Assembly: GCA_047967505.1 (NCBI GenBank) | Contig: CM106540.1 | DNA length: 64,000 bases | DNA from: Dipteris shenzhenensis | Taxonomy: Eukaryota; Polypodiophyta; Polypodiopsida; Gleicheniales | Direction: 5' to 3' (one strand) | Part shown: one piece after another, positions 1 through 9,690 of the stretch | How positions within the stretch are numbered: position 1 is the stretch's first letter | Layout: every line of letters starts with the position of its first letter | Notes under the pieces: model-generated | What the model was told of the DNA's origin: nothing | Database searches by the model: none | Seen by the model: only the letters and a program-made list of their open reading frames with translations | Made by a program: the position numbers and the translations under genes

Positions 1-99
1 CAAGGGTCCTTCTGCATCCACAAGTGGAGCAAGTCCATCCACAAGTGGTGGAGGAGATGACATAAACCTAGACATAGGGCCTGAGGAGCATACTATTAA

Positions 100-615
100 C
101 TAGCTAAGGAGCAAGTTAAAAGCAAGGTCATCTTATCATCATATCCGACTCGTGCATATCCATCCTCCACCTATAATCCAGATGAGGCAGCAACGAAGCC
201 ACACCTCACATCGGTTGATCCAATCAGGATTGAGGGTGAGGAATACCTTACCCTATTGGAAGTGATGCAAGAAACCAGTCTCCGAGAGGATGATGTGCTA
301 TGTTGTCTATTGAATGACACCTTTGATGATGTAATTGACTTTGATGCTCCAGCAATCGATGAGATTGTACGCTTCGATGACTCGAGCCTCACCAATCTCT
401 GGAGGCAATTAGATCAACACAGAAGGCAAACGAGGATGCCACACCAAAGTACGACATGGTCGATGAGGAGTTCATGAATTTGCAAAATTGTTCGGGGAGA
501 GAGAGGGGAGAGAGATGAAGAAGCTGGCAGACAACATGAAGTTCAAGACCAACCACAAAAGGGAGTCCAGTTGGACACTATAGTAGTTGATGTAGTCCGC
601 AATGAGATAAAAAAT
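100..615 (+). pseudogene. Gene fragment of unknown function, 3' end of an exon
   Basis: An open frame runs from the stop at 97-99 to 477 (about 125 codons), with acidic, well-mixed composition (for example LTLLEVMQETSLREDDVL). Near 420 the plausible frame shifts, continuing with ANEDATPKYDMVDEEFMN and then a third segment ending TIVVDVVRNEIKN. That last segment runs straight into GTATGT at 616-621, a good plant 5' splice site, so this looks like the end of an exon. At least two frameshifts and a stop near 520 separate the segments, so it is probably a decayed gene or transposon fragment. I do not recognise the protein. The left part may lie outside the window. Confidence 0.35.
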
Positions 616-747
616 GTATGTAGCTTTGCTAGCTTCATCATGTGATTCAATATCATCAATATAATTCTACGTACCATTTTAGCAACAAAAATCATTGCTT
701 TGTTTTTAACTGGTAGGGAACAAAAATAGGATTTAGGGTTTAGTGTT

Positions 748-822
748 CAAACCCCAACCAAATTTTTTGGTATGCATGCAAGATAGCCTAAGTTTAAAAT
801 CAAAAAACTTGGTTGGGGTTTG
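748..822. repeat. Short inverted repeat (hairpin)
   Basis: Arms of about 21 bp at 748-768 and 802-822 (CAAACCCCAACCAA and its complement) flank a 33 bp loop in AT-rich non-coding sequence. The rest of 616-1,060 holds no gene that I can see. Confidence 0.6.
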
Positions 823-1060
823 TACCGTACATTATATTTTTTATTCCTACGCTTGAAATTGAATAAATTTGACTCTCCTCTCCCACAACCCCCTCCAACT
901 TGCCCCTGCCACTCCATTTGTGGAAACAATTAGGGTTATGGTTTTCTCACATAGGGAAAATAATAGGTTTATGGTTTTTTATTCAGACCATAGGGGATAC
1001 AATTAGTTTTAGGGTTTTCTCATTGAAGAAAAATAATATGTTAAAACAATAATTTCTAGT

Positions 1061-1369
1061 AGGCCATTGAGACATAAGGAACCATGTGCATGATTTTTAT
1101 GCAAAAAAAACCCTTGCAAGCCCTAAATCCGACCTTGTGTGACCAAGACCCATTTTTTTCAAAAAAAACCCCTGCAAACCCTAAATTCGACATCGTGTGA
1201 CCAGGACCCAATTTTTTGCACTAGGTCCTGGTCACATGATGTTAGATTTAGGGTTTGCAGGGTTTTTTTTGCAAAAAAATTGGATCCTAGTCACACGATG
1301 TCAGATTTAGGGTTTGCAGGGTTTTTTTTGCACAAATCATGCACATGGTTCCTTATGTCTCAATGGCCT
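1061..1369. repeat. Foldback (palindromic) element, about 309 bp
   Basis: The left half, starting AGGCCATTGAGACATAAGGA at 1,061, is the near-perfect complement of the right half ending at 1,369, with the centre near 1,215. Each arm also holds two direct copies of a motif containing CCTGCAAACCCTAAATTCGA and GTGTGACCAGGACCC, so the arms can pair in more than one register. It is therefore almost all stem. This is typical of foldback MITEs, or of a locus producing hairpin small RNA. I could not find a clear target duplication outside the ends. Confidence 0.75.
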
Positions 1370-1734
1370 CCCATAAATGATTGTGTTAGCAGATTATAAG
1401 ATGAATCATTCCCAATGGGAATAGCATACTTATGGAGAGAGATAAGGACATTATCCATGGCCCTACCTAGTCTCTTCTTGAAGTTAGCACTCTGGTCAAA
1501 AGAGCTCAAAATATCCAATGAAACCCATTGGTGAGGGGAGTTAGCACAATCATGACAGATTTTCCATGTATGAGTTTTTAAAAAAACTGGAGAGGGATTA
1601 TAAGCAGGAAGGAGAGCTCTCAAGTGAGACTCAAAATGGAATGCCTTGCAGGAGATGGGATAAACCTGATCTGCAAAGGCATGGAAATCAGTGGATGAAA
1701 TCCACTGGTCAAAAGCCTCTCTAGGGAAAGCCAT
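1360..1734 (-). CDS. Hypothetical protein, possible gene fragment
   Basis: An uninterrupted minus-strand frame gives 124 residues from the ATG at 1,734, and about 20 more codons are open upstream without an ATG. The composition looks protein-like (FDQWISSTDFHAFADQVYPI; WKICHDCANSPHQWVSLDIL) with spaced Trp, Cys and His, but I do not recognise a family. Its 3' end overlaps the right edge of the foldback element by about 10 bp, which suggests the foldback inserted next to or inside it. It could equally be a non-functional fragment of a mobile element. Confidence 0.3.
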   Translation of the reverse strand: MAFPREAFDQWISSTDFHAFADQVYPISCKAFHFESHLRALLPAYNPSPVFLKTHTWKICHDCANSPHQWVSLDILSSFDQSANFKKRLGRAMDNVLISLHKYAIPIGNDSSYNLLTQSFMGGH

Positions 1735-1906
1735 GAGTGCAGGAGGATGCTCGGGAAGACGAAAGAGGAAGCTATGGAATGCAAGGTTACTCAAGAGTAG
1801 GAACTAAAAATGTGAAAATGACCTTAGAAGTGTACTTTATAAAATGGGCATTGCCCTTAAAAATTCTTTTATTTAAAATATTTTTATATTTATTGTTTTT
1901 ACTTTG

Positions 1907-2009
1907 GAAACTCTCTCTCTCTCTCTCTTTCTCTCTCTCATAGACCCGCAAGGTCTTCTGAGGACGTTAATATATCTTTCTTTCTTTCCCTCCCTTTGTG
2001 TCCCTCATT

Positions 2010-2083
<74 letters not shown>

Positions 2084-2149
2084 ACCCACAAGGTCTTCCA
2101 AGGACGTTAATATTTCTTTCTTTCTTTCCCTCCCTTTGTGTCCCTCATT

Positions 2150-2207
<58 letters not shown>

Positions 2208-2208
2208 T
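1907..2208. repeat. (CT)n arrays in a duplicated 150-160 bp unit
   Basis: Long uninterrupted CT runs lie at about 2,010-2,080 and 2,151-2,204, with a shorter one at 1,911-1,940. Each is preceded by the same spacer (TAGACCCGCAAGGTCTTC, AGGACGTTAATAT, CCCTTTGTGTCCCTCATTG), so the array grew both by slippage and by duplication of a compound unit. Confidence 0.9.
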
Positions 2209-2439
2209 GGCACTCGATGATCATCTTGTTGCCTTGTTGCCCTTAGCTATCTATGTCATGTGGACAATGGACACAGGATTTTACATGTACATTTTTTGTA
2301 TTTTGTAAGCGGCTCCACCCTATGGATCAATTGTATCTGGGTTTTTCTCAGTATCATAGTCTCTCGAAGATATTAATTAACTTTCTTACTTTTCTCTTTC
2401 TCAACTTAGAGGTGCAAATGAATAAATGTAATCTTAACT

Positions 2440-2559
2440 CTCTCTCTCTCTCTCTCCCCCTCTCTCCCTCTCTCTCTCTCTATCCCACTCTCCATCTCCC
2501 TCTTTCTGTCCCCATCTCCTTCCCCTCCCTCTATCTCTTTCCCTCCCTTTGTGTCCCTG

Positions 2560-2632
<73 letters not shown>
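2440..2632. repeat. (CT)n array, third relative of the compound unit
   Basis: CT-rich sequence is followed by a pure CT run at about 2,563-2,631. The spacer TTTGTGTCCCTGACTTCTC is related to the spacers at 1,990-2,030 and 2,125-2,150, and to the sequence right of the copia insertion (17,161). Confidence 0.9.
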
Positions 2633-2633
<1 letters not shown>

Positions 2634-2672
2634 TCATACATCTAACAATGTCTCATGGCAAGGTGCATTATT

Positions 2673-3025
2673 TGTGAAGATAGTGGGAGAGAGGGAAGGA
2701 GTCTCACTTGCGGCTTTCTCACATGCACAATGGGGGAATACACACAAAGGTGGAGGCTGAAAACAGTTTTCCTCTTCTTAGTTGTGAAAGCCAAAAGAAC
2801 TCAAGTACAAAGAAAATAGAAGAACCCTATATGTGGGTCTCAAACCAAACTCAACTAACTAAGGTGGCATACTAACTGAGCCACAAACTAGAATAGATAA
2901 GGATAGCTATCATCCAGCTATTATTCGTGGGCGGTGTACCAACCGCATCTCCAGCTAACAAGTCGGTGACATAAATACACAACGGTCACGCTGGCATATC
3001 GCGAGTGGAGCTCAATATCTCAACA
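2673..3025 (-). repeat. Copia 3' LTR (353 bp)
   Basis: On the element's strand it begins TGTTGAGATATTGAGCTCC and ends CA. It is nearly identical to the 5' LTR at 16,796-17,156, lacking a 13 bp duplication near one end that the other copy has. Confidence 0.95.
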
Positions 3026-3036
3026 CTCCCCCTCGA
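3026..3036 (-). other. Copia polypurine tract
   Basis: On the minus strand GAGGGGGAG lies directly upstream of the 3' LTR, the expected position of the plus-strand priming site. Confidence 0.85.
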
Positions 3037-3119
3037 GCTCAATCCCAATTCTTGCACACCAAGCAGGTCTCTGAACTTGCGCAGCTTCTCTGCACCCAAT
3101 GCGTTCGTGAATATGTCAG
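3027..3119 (-). CDS. Copia polyprotein C-terminus, severed from the rest of pol
   Basis: The minus strand reads ADIFTNALGAEKLRKFRDLL, the usual ending of copia RNase H/polyprotein, and runs to the polypurine tract. In an uninterrupted element it would follow the STEDQV codons now at about 12,025. The gypsy insertion separates the two pieces by 8.9 kb. Confidence 0.85.
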
Positions 3120-3123
3120 CTAC
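3120..3123. repeat. Gypsy target-site duplication, left copy (CTAC)
   Basis: CTAC at 3,120-3,123 matches CTAC at 12,021-12,024. Removing one copy plus 3,124-12,020 restores the copia reading frame at this point. Only 4 bp match, where Ty3 elements usually give 5. Confidence 0.8.
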
Positions 3124-4116
3124 TTTTAGTCGGAAAAGTAATCGAGACCAGAGGCTAGAGGATAAGAATGGCGACGCTCAAAGGCCATAGAGAAGAGGAG
3201 ATCATGAGAGTGAAGGGATGTCATAGGAGTGAAAAAGGAATTAGAAGTGGAGGGAAGGAAAAGGGAGACTATGACACAAGGGGAAAGGGAGAGGGGGAAG
3301 AGAAGCATGTACATGATAGGAAGAGGAATGTTGAGATGTAGACATCAAGGGAAGTGAACCATACTTTATTTGAAAGAAGGGGTGAGAGGGAAATATCAAA
3401 ATACTAGCTAGGTGGCTTTACAAGAATGAGCGTGTCCCATCAAGGAATAGCCCCTTCCTTTTATAGCCAAAAGAGGGAGTCTCTCCACATTAATGTATCC
3501 TCCCACATGCATGGTGTGTGTGGAAAAGTCTCCCATGTGGGCTAGGTGGTTACGCACTCTCAATTGTGTGCGACAACCCTTTGCCTCAATTTTCCACATA
3601 AATCAAGCCCCATATCTCAAGTCTATGATACTCCCTTGGTCTCTTTCCAATTTTATAATATGTTCAAACCTCTAGGAGGACAAGTGGAGGGTTGGCACAA
3701 GGAATCTTGCCACCTCATCCTACTTTCCCCCATTATTTAACTAGCTCTCTTGGTCCTTCTATACCTCCCCCACATGGGCCTATCCCATATGGAGGGAATA
3801 ACTCAATATAATATCTATCTCCACCTATTTTATATTGCTTCTCCCATGGACTTTGAGCCATATCTCACTAAATGCAGCCTAGGTGGAGGGGTGGCACATG
3901 GAGGAGCCATGCCACCTTGCATTTTATAATATTACTATCATGGATTATGTACAACACACCTTATGGGTCCTCTTACATGGAAGGGTGGCACATGGTCATG
4001 CTCTGCCACCTCAACCTTGGGCCCTATACACACCATATTTTATTATACTATTGCCACATATACAAACACACATACATATTAATGCCTTTTTTCCTTAAAC
4101 AATTTTATCCATAACA
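3124..4116 (-). repeat. Gypsy 3' LTR (993 bp)
   Basis: On the element's strand it begins TGTTATGGATAAAATTG. The other end, at 3,124, reads ...GACTAAAA rather than the usual CA. A TATA-like TATAAAAGG lies at 3,457-3,465 (minus), about 650 bp from the LTR start, consistent with the U3/R boundary. It is 98.9% identical to 11,028-12,020 by eye. Confidence 0.92.
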
Positions 4117-5715
4117 GTTCCCCCCCCTAGGCAGGGAATGCACAGCATTTCCATGCCTGGGACCATCACACACAAAGAAAGGATTGAGGTAACGTTTGTT
4201 GATCACCTTCTTACCATATGGTTCATGTAGCTCCTGAACTTGTACAGACCCATTGCTACGTTCTTTGATGACTTTGTATGGACCAGCCCACAGTGGCAGA
4301 AACTTCTTATCCATTTGGTGGTCCAATCTGTTATTAAAGCATAGCACAACATCCCCCTCAGCAAAGTGTCTTTCCCATGCCTTGCGAATCTTAGCATCCA
4401 ATCGGGCCTTTTGTCGATTCTTTTGGATCTTTGTTTGGTGTAGTGCAAGGCGTTGGGTCTCATCTAACTTCTCAAGTTGTACCAATCTGGCCTCTACATG
4501 TTCATCTTCTGTCATCCTCTGTTCCTGTGCCAATCTCAAGGCCAGAATCTCTATCTCTAGTGGTAAAACTGCCTCAGTACCATACACCAACTCAAAAGGA
4601 ATGTGACCTGTAGATGTTTTATGAGTGATGTTGTAAGCCCACACGGCTTCAATGACCTTCTGATCCCATTGGCTTCCGTTCCCTGCGGCCATTTTTCCCA
4701 TGGTTTTACAAAGGAGGCCATTGGTCTACTCTGTTTGACCCATGGATGCTAGATAATAGATGCTAGAAGTGTGATGATCAATACCCATACAATCCATGAG
4801 TAACTCCACTGCTTCATTTAAGAATGGACTCCCATGTTCAGAGACTATCTCCATGGGTGTCCCAAACCTTGTGCAGATACGTTCAAAGATAAAATTTGAA
4901 ACTGCCTTGCCATTTGCAGCAGAGAGGGCGATAGCTTCAGCCCACTTAGTGACATAATGAGTGGCTACCAAAAGATACCTCTTTTTGCAGGTAGTCATGG
5001 GCAAGGGTCCGACAAAATCTATTCCCCACTTCTGAAACAGATGGATGGACATCACTGGCTGATGTTGCCCAGGACGCAAATCCTTCCTACCAAAGAATTG
5101 ACATGGTTCACAGGTTTTGCAATACAAAGTGACATCCTTGAACAAGGTCGGCCAATAGTATCCAGCATGTAAAATCTTCTTAGTTGTATAGTCACTAGCA
5201 TAGTGGCCTCCACAAAATCCATCATGATAATGCTTCAATACCTTAGGCACTTCATCTACATCAATGGCCCGTCTGAGTACCTCATCCATGCCTTGACGGT
5301 ACAACACCCCATCAAGGAGGGTATAGCGTCTACTATCTCTGCGGATCTTCTTTCTCTCATAGCTAGTACTTTCTGAAGGAAAGGAGAAAGCGGTCAAAAA
5401 CTTGTAGATACCACCATACCAAGGATCCCCAACTTCTATGGCTGCTACAAGGGTTACATCAAGGCACTCCTCTAAATCAATCAAAGCATTCTTCAAGTTG
5501 GAACAACCCTCTTTTACAATTTTGAAAGAAAAATCATATTCTTGTAGAACTGCCAACCATTTGGCCAACCGGCCCATGGGATTTGGTGATTGAAGAACCT
5601 GCTTTGCAAGACCAGTGCCAGTGAGTATAAAGAAGGACTTTCCAGCCACATAATGCTTAAATTTCTCAATGCAAAACACCAAAGACAATGCATGCTTGTC
5701 ACTCGCGCTTGTCAG
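4105..5715 (-). pseudogene. Gypsy pol: end of RNase H and integrase, with in-frame TAG
   Basis: After the connection to RNase H the frame holds the integrase. The HHCC zinc-binding region (GGHYAS ... H ... CKTCEPC) is near 5,100-5,190, followed by the core: WGIDFVGPLP supplies the first acidic residue, SEHGSPF has Glu where Asp is usual, and GQTE supplies the catalytic Glu. An in-frame TAG at 4,726-4,728 follows that Glu immediately. The frame resumes for another 200 residues with the C-terminal segment LPLWAGPYKVIKERSNGSVQ and ends near 4,105. No chromodomain is seen. The nonsense codon and the D-to-E change should disable this copy. Confidence 0.88.
4117..4130 (-). other. Gypsy polypurine tract
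   Basis: The minus strand carries CCTAGGGGGGGGAAC directly before the 3' LTR start TGTTATGG. Confidence 0.85.
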
Positions 5716-6169
5716 CCTCTGAATAACGTCGCTCAGTGTCGAGCAATTGTCGAGAAGCAAATCGAACGGGGTACATGAACCAATCCTCCCCTTGCTGGAG
5801 AAGAATACCAGCCAGAGTGTGCTCACCAAACCCAGGATTGATATAGAAGATCTTTGACCAGTCTGGATTGCATAGAATGGGTTCTGAAGCCAGAGCATTC
5901 TTGATTTGTGCAAACCCATGATCACAATCCTCATCCCAAGAAAAATCAACCACATCTTTTAATAGCATAGTCATGGGCTGTGTCAAAGTAGCATACTGAT
6001 CAATGAAGCGGCGATAGTATCCTGCTAGATTGACAAATGAGCGTACCTGACGTTTGGTTGTAGGTGGGGAGAGTTTGAGGATGGCTTCTACCTTCTCGGG
6101 GTCAGGCTTGATGCCCTCGGATGAGACAACATGTCCCAATAACCTCCCTTGAGTGGCTCCAAGGTGCAT
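5699..6169 (-). pseudogene. Gypsy pol: connection and degenerate RNase H, shifted frame
   Basis: This segment is in a different frame from RT, so two frameshifts bracket it. It starts with [19 protein letters not shown] and [11 protein letters not shown], typical of the RT-RNase H junction. The expected RNase H motif TDAS is replaced by INPG ([19 protein letters not shown]). Just downstream, in the next frame, the expected TDH is TGTG (FFILTGTGLAKQVL). Two catalytic aspartates are therefore missing through multi-residue changes. In Tat-lineage elements the old RNase H is known to decay when a second one is present, and this fits the extra RNase H at 9,196-9,690. Confidence 0.8.
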
Positions 6170-6882
6170 TTCTCAGGGTTGAGACTGCCATTTGCATCAT
6201 TGACCCTTTGGAAGGCCAATCTAACCTTCATGATGTGTTCCTTGCGTGACGAGAATATACAAAAATCATCTAAAAACACCTCCAAGAAATCCCCCAAATA
6301 AGGGGCAAACACCATCTGCATAAATCTTTGAAAGGTAGCAGGAGCATTGGTGAGGCCAAATGGCATTACTTTGAATGCAAATGTCCCCCAGGGTGTGGCA
6401 AATGTGGTTTTAAGCACATCTTCCTCGGCAATTCTGATTTGATAAAACCCCGAGTAACCATCATAGAAAGTATACATCTCATGACCACTTACCTTCTCAA
6501 GAATGAGGTCTTGAAAGGGTAGAGGATGATGATCCCTCTTGGTGGCAGCATTGAGCTTCTTATAGTCGATGCAGACCCGCCACTTGTTGTTTTTCTTTGG
6601 GATGACTACCACTGGTGAAACCCATTCAGTATTGTGAACTGGAACAATAAACCCAGCCTCTAGAAGCTTCTGCAACTCTGAGCGGAAAGCATCGGTCTGC
6701 AGGGGCCCTAATCTCCGATACTTCTGAGCCACAGGCTTTGCATCAGGCTTCAGCTCTATCTTGTGCTCTATGGCAGTCACATGGCGAAGGTGGTGGTAGC
6801 TAGTTGCAAAGAGGTCAGGGAAATCTTTGAACATTTCAAGAAACTCATCTTTCTCACCTGGAGAGAGGTCTGGAGAAAGCAT
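6088..6882 (-). CDS. Gypsy pol: reverse transcriptase
   Basis: 264 residues contain the Ty3 RT motifs in order: a [12 protein letters not shown] start, [31 protein letters not shown], a [12 protein letters not shown] palm Asp, [20 protein letters not shown] and the catalytic FLDDF. RT converts the element RNA to DNA in virus-like particles. The final residues run out of frame near 6,150, where the RNase H portion starts in another frame. It is in the same frame as the protease, from which one TAG (6,892-6,894) separates it. Confidence 0.93.
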   Translation of the reverse strand: MLSPDLSPGEKDEFLEMFKDFPDLFATSYHHLRHVTAIEHKIELKPDAKPVAQKYRRLGPLQTDAFRSELQKLLEAGFIVPVHNTEWVSPVVVIPKKNNKWRVCIDYKKLNAATKRDHHPLPFQDLILEKVSGHEMYTFYDGYSGFYQIRIAEEDVLKTTFATPWGTFAFKVMPFGLTNAPATFQRFMQMVFAPYLGDFLEVFLDDFCIFSSRKEHIMKVRLAFQRVNDANGSLNPEKCTLEPLKGGYWDMLSHPRASSLTPRR

Positions 6883-6891
6883 TGATTCGAG

Positions 6892-7542
6892 CTATTGAGG
6901 ACTAGCTGTTATCTTTTCTGCAGGTGGAAGGGTCAGAGACACCCCCATCATGTAAACTTCCTCCTCTGAGAATTCCTCCCCCCCGTCTGATTCTTCCATA
7001 GACTCAGACACTGAGGATGAGAGAGTATCACCGTCATGCTCCTCTTCTTCTTCCGGTTCCATGGCAGCAGGTTGCACTGGGATCTTCTCCTTCGAAGCAC
7101 CAAAAGACATGTGTCCTGTCTTCCAATAGCTGACTGCATCACTTTTTCTCAACCATGGTCTCCCGAGTATGGCTGGGTAACTTCGGCCTGTATCTTCAAT
7201 GTCCACTACATAGAAATTGACAGTGGTGGTCAACCCATTAACAGTGATGGGCAAATCCTCAATGACTCCCATGGTGGAGAGTCGTCGACCATCTGCTACC
7301 TTGATTCGAGTGGAGGAACGCCTTGTACATTTCAAATTCAATTTCTTCATGATTCGGGGCACCATGATATTACATGCAGCTCCCCCATCAACACACACAT
7401 TTTTGACACGGCAATTATCTATGATGACATCTACTGTATGCGGATGCCGATCAATTTCTTCAGAGATAGAAGATACTTCTCGTACCTTTTCCTTTTTCTT
7501 GCTCTTCCTTGTTGAGAGACCTTGCTGTAGCTCACGTCTCAC
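6892..7542 (-). CDS. Gypsy protease
   Basis: An aspartic protease domain has the active-site motif CVDGGAACNIM and the flap/second-half motif AILGRPWLRK. It is preceded by a charged linker and followed by an acidic tail (MEPEEEEEHDGD ... GGEEFSEEEVY). It would cleave the element polyprotein in the particle. The frame ends in TAG at 6,892-6,894 and continues without shift into RT, so either one point mutation or programmed readthrough separates them. The gag frame is different. Confidence 0.88.
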   Translation of the reverse strand: MRRELQQGLSTRKSKKKEKVREVSSISEEIDRHPHTVDVIIDNCRVKNVCVDGGAACNIMVPRIMKKLNLKCTRRSSTRIKVADGRRLSTMGVIEDLPITVNGLTTTVNFYVVDIEDTGRSYPAILGRPWLRKSDAVSYWKTGHMSFGASKEKIPVQPAAMEPEEEEEHDGDTLSSSVSESMEESDGGEEFSEEEVYMMGVSLTLPPAEKITASPQ

Positions 7543-7627
7543 CTTAGGGCTTAATGCTATTAGTTAAGGGAGTGTGATGCTCAAAGACCAATGAGCAAGG
7601 TCCTGAACAACTGAATAGTCCTCTTGC

Positions 7628-8791
7628 CTAAGCCGATGGCTTACTCCTGCAAGATCTTTTAGTCTTCTCTGTTGGTGGGTCTGCCATCTCAGCATCTGAG
7701 GGCTCTGAGAAGGTCACCTTCTTCCTGGGGCAGCCCGGCGGTCCATGGTTTGGAGAGGGGTCCGAGGTGGCACGACTTCTTTTCCCGAGGTCAAGGATCT
7801 CTACATCAGAATCCTCAGTGCCCGACTCACTTAGAAGATTCACCCTTGGAATATTGGGGCATTCTATGCGATAATGACCCTTCTGGTGGCACTCGTAGCA
7901 TACAACATTAGCACGATCTCTTGGAGGGCGGTTGGCTTGATTTCTGATGCCCACCATCTCAAGCCGAAGGTCATTTAGGGCCTTGGCTAGGTCATTGACT
8001 CCAGGATCTCTTGCAAGGGGGGCCTCTTTAGTTGGAGGGGCCACGAGAGTAGAGAGGAGGGGGGCTCGTGGGCGAGGCTGGGGAAATCTTCGAGGCAGAG
8101 GATGAGGATATCCACCTTGTTGAGGGTAAGAATCTAAGGGAGGACCATACATCTGAGGTGGAGGCGGTGGATACATCCCTGATGAGGGGTGCGGGTATGC
8201 CCCTGAGTTAGACCCTCCAGGTTGTTGTTGTAGGAATTGAGGAGGATGCGGAGGGACAATCGTCTTCTTTGAAGCGGGGTTAGACTGAACTTTATCAAAC
8301 TTTTGAGCAATCTCATGCGCTAGCACCATAGTTTCTGGATTCTCCCATTTAAGCTTGAGGCAGAATTCATCACTCGCTCCTGCTACAAGGTAGCCCAGCA
8401 CATGCTGAGTCATTCTGGCATGAAATCCGGCATTGTCCTCCTGTGTGGCAATCAAACGGTCCAGGAGCACGGCCGCTCGATCCACATATCGACGTGTCGT
8501 CTCACCTTCTGACTGCTTCAAGTTTGCCACCTGCAGGTACACATTCTCCGGCTCCTCTTCTTTGCCGAAATACTCAATCATAGATGCTGTCAACCTTGGC
8601 CAGCTTTGGCAAACGTCTTCGGTTTGCTTCTCATACCACACTTGAGCCAAACCCTCTAGAAATGTGGGAAGAACCAATAGCCATCTGTCTTCAGTAAGAA
8701 AGTTGAGAGAAACACAACGGCGCTTGAAGGCCACAAGATACTCATTTGGATTTTCTTCTACCCATCCACAAAACACGAGAATGTCAGCCAT
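7628..8791 (-). CDS. Gypsy Gag with CCHC zinc knuckle
   Basis: 387 residues. The N-terminal half is a retrotransposon gag domain (WVEENPNEYLVAFKRRC; QVWYEKQTEDVCQSWPRLT; LKQSEGETTRRYVDR). A Pro/Gln/Tyr-rich linker (residues about 185-260) is followed by the knuckle CYECHQKGHYRIEC (CX2CX4HX4C). The C-terminus is basic and Pro-rich. Gag would form the particle and bind element RNA. No interruption is visible in this frame, which contrasts with the damaged pol. Confidence 0.92.
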   Translation of the reverse strand: MADILVFCGWVEENPNEYLVAFKRRCVSLNFLTEDRWLLVLPTFLEGLAQVWYEKQTEDVCQSWPRLTASMIEYFGKEEEPENVYLQVANLKQSEGETTRRYVDRAAVLLDRLIATQEDNAGFHARMTQHVLGYLVAGASDEFCLKLKWENPETMVLAHEIAQKFDKVQSNPASKKTIVPPHPPQFLQQQPGGSNSGAYPHPSSGMYPPPPPQMYGPPLDSYPQQGGYPHPLPRRFPQPRPRAPLLSTLVAPPTKEAPLARDPGVNDLAKALNDLRLEMVGIRNQANRPPRDRANVVCYECHQKGHYRIECPNIPRVNLLSESGTEDSDVEILDLGKRSRATSDPSPNHGPPGCPRKKVTFSEPSDAEMADPPTEKTKRSCRSKPSA

Positions 8792-8981
8792 GCTTAGAAG
8801 ATGGAAAAGAGGGGCTTACGAACAATAGTAAGAGGAAGCTTGAACTGAAAATCGGGTGAAGATACATCCAAAAAGCACACATAGGCAGGGTAGGGTGTGA
8901 CCGGTGTAGTGTGAAATATTACACGAGAAGAATCTTCAGCATAGAATAGCACATAGACAATCTTAGGCAAACAAGAATGCC

Positions 8982-9305
8982 ATGACAAATGTCAACATTT
9001 GGAGAGCTTTCACATCACCTTCAGCTTCTTCCAGTTCTTGTAGTCGCCATGCTATTTCTTCAAGGGGTGTGCGGTCTGGCCTCCTTCTTTTGAGCAATGT
9101 CCTTGAGAACCCTCCTGATGATCTGCTGAAGTCGGTGAACTCGTATCAAGTATGCCCAACACTTAGTTTCATGATGACCACAACCTTTGCATTCCTTACA
9201 AATGATCACCCTCCTTCGTGGCTTGCGGCTTTGTTGGCGTGGCGCTTCCACTCGCGTCATGCGTGATTGAAGTACAAGCTTCACATGCCAAGAAATTAGC
9301 AACAA
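8982..9305 (-). pseudogene. Zinc-knuckle tail of the upstream ORF
   Basis: A second CX2CX4HX4C knuckle, CKECKGCGHHETKC, lies at about 9,150-9,200 in a frame shifted relative to the RNase H just upstream. After another shift the sequence reads TPLEEIAWRLQELEEAEGDV, a short helical or coiled-coil segment, then ends at a TAA near 8,957. The frame changes imply decay of one longer protein: RNase H, basic linker, CCHC, helix. Zinc knuckles normally occur once, in Gag, and this one is separate from the Gag knuckle. Confidence 0.65.
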
Positions 9306-9690
9306 GATTTTGAGCTCGAGGGATATGCTGAATTTTTACCTCTTCAAATTGGTTGCAAAGTTCCAAGGCTTGTTGATGTCGTGGAACCAAGCCTTTGCTC
9401 TACACCTTCCACCTTCCACTAACTTGTTCACACACTAGTTGAGAATCTCCTTGCACCTCCAATTGCTTGGCATGATGTTCTTGTGCCTTTTGTAGCCCAA
9501 AAATGAGCGCCAAGTACTCAGCTTGATTGCAAGTACTTGTTGGTGAAGACTTGCTATAACAATACTCCTCACCACCTGGTGAAGTGAGCTTCACACCCAC
9601 GCCAGCCGCCTTGGTCGAAGGTTTGTAAGCTCCATCAAATTGAAGAATCCAAGATGTCATCACACCAGGACTAAAATTCGAACATCCCAA
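9196..9690 (-). pseudogene. Extra RNase H domain upstream of gag (archaeal-like type)
   Basis: About 160 residues form a complete RNase H fold signature distinct from the RNase H in pol: WILQFDGAYKPSTKAAGVGV (first Asp), CNQAEYLALIFGLQKAQEHH (Glu), LEVQGDSQLVCEQVSGRW (second Asp), then PRAQNLVANFLA at the position where the last Asp usually lies (Asn here). An in-frame TAG at 9,400-9,402 splits it, but the frame is otherwise continuous. It resembles the plant/archaeal-type RNase H of Tat-lineage retrotransposons. Those sit in or behind pol; this one lies between the 5' LTR and gag. Degradation of RNA in RNA:DNA hybrids would be its job. Confidence 0.78.

Noticed and set aside
1996-2645. Long frames encoding Ser-Leu or Arg-Glu dipeptide repeats
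   Set aside because: They are translations of (CT)n/(GA)n microsatellites in all frames and carry no start or coding context. The same applies at 17,136-17,381 and 19,306-19,734.
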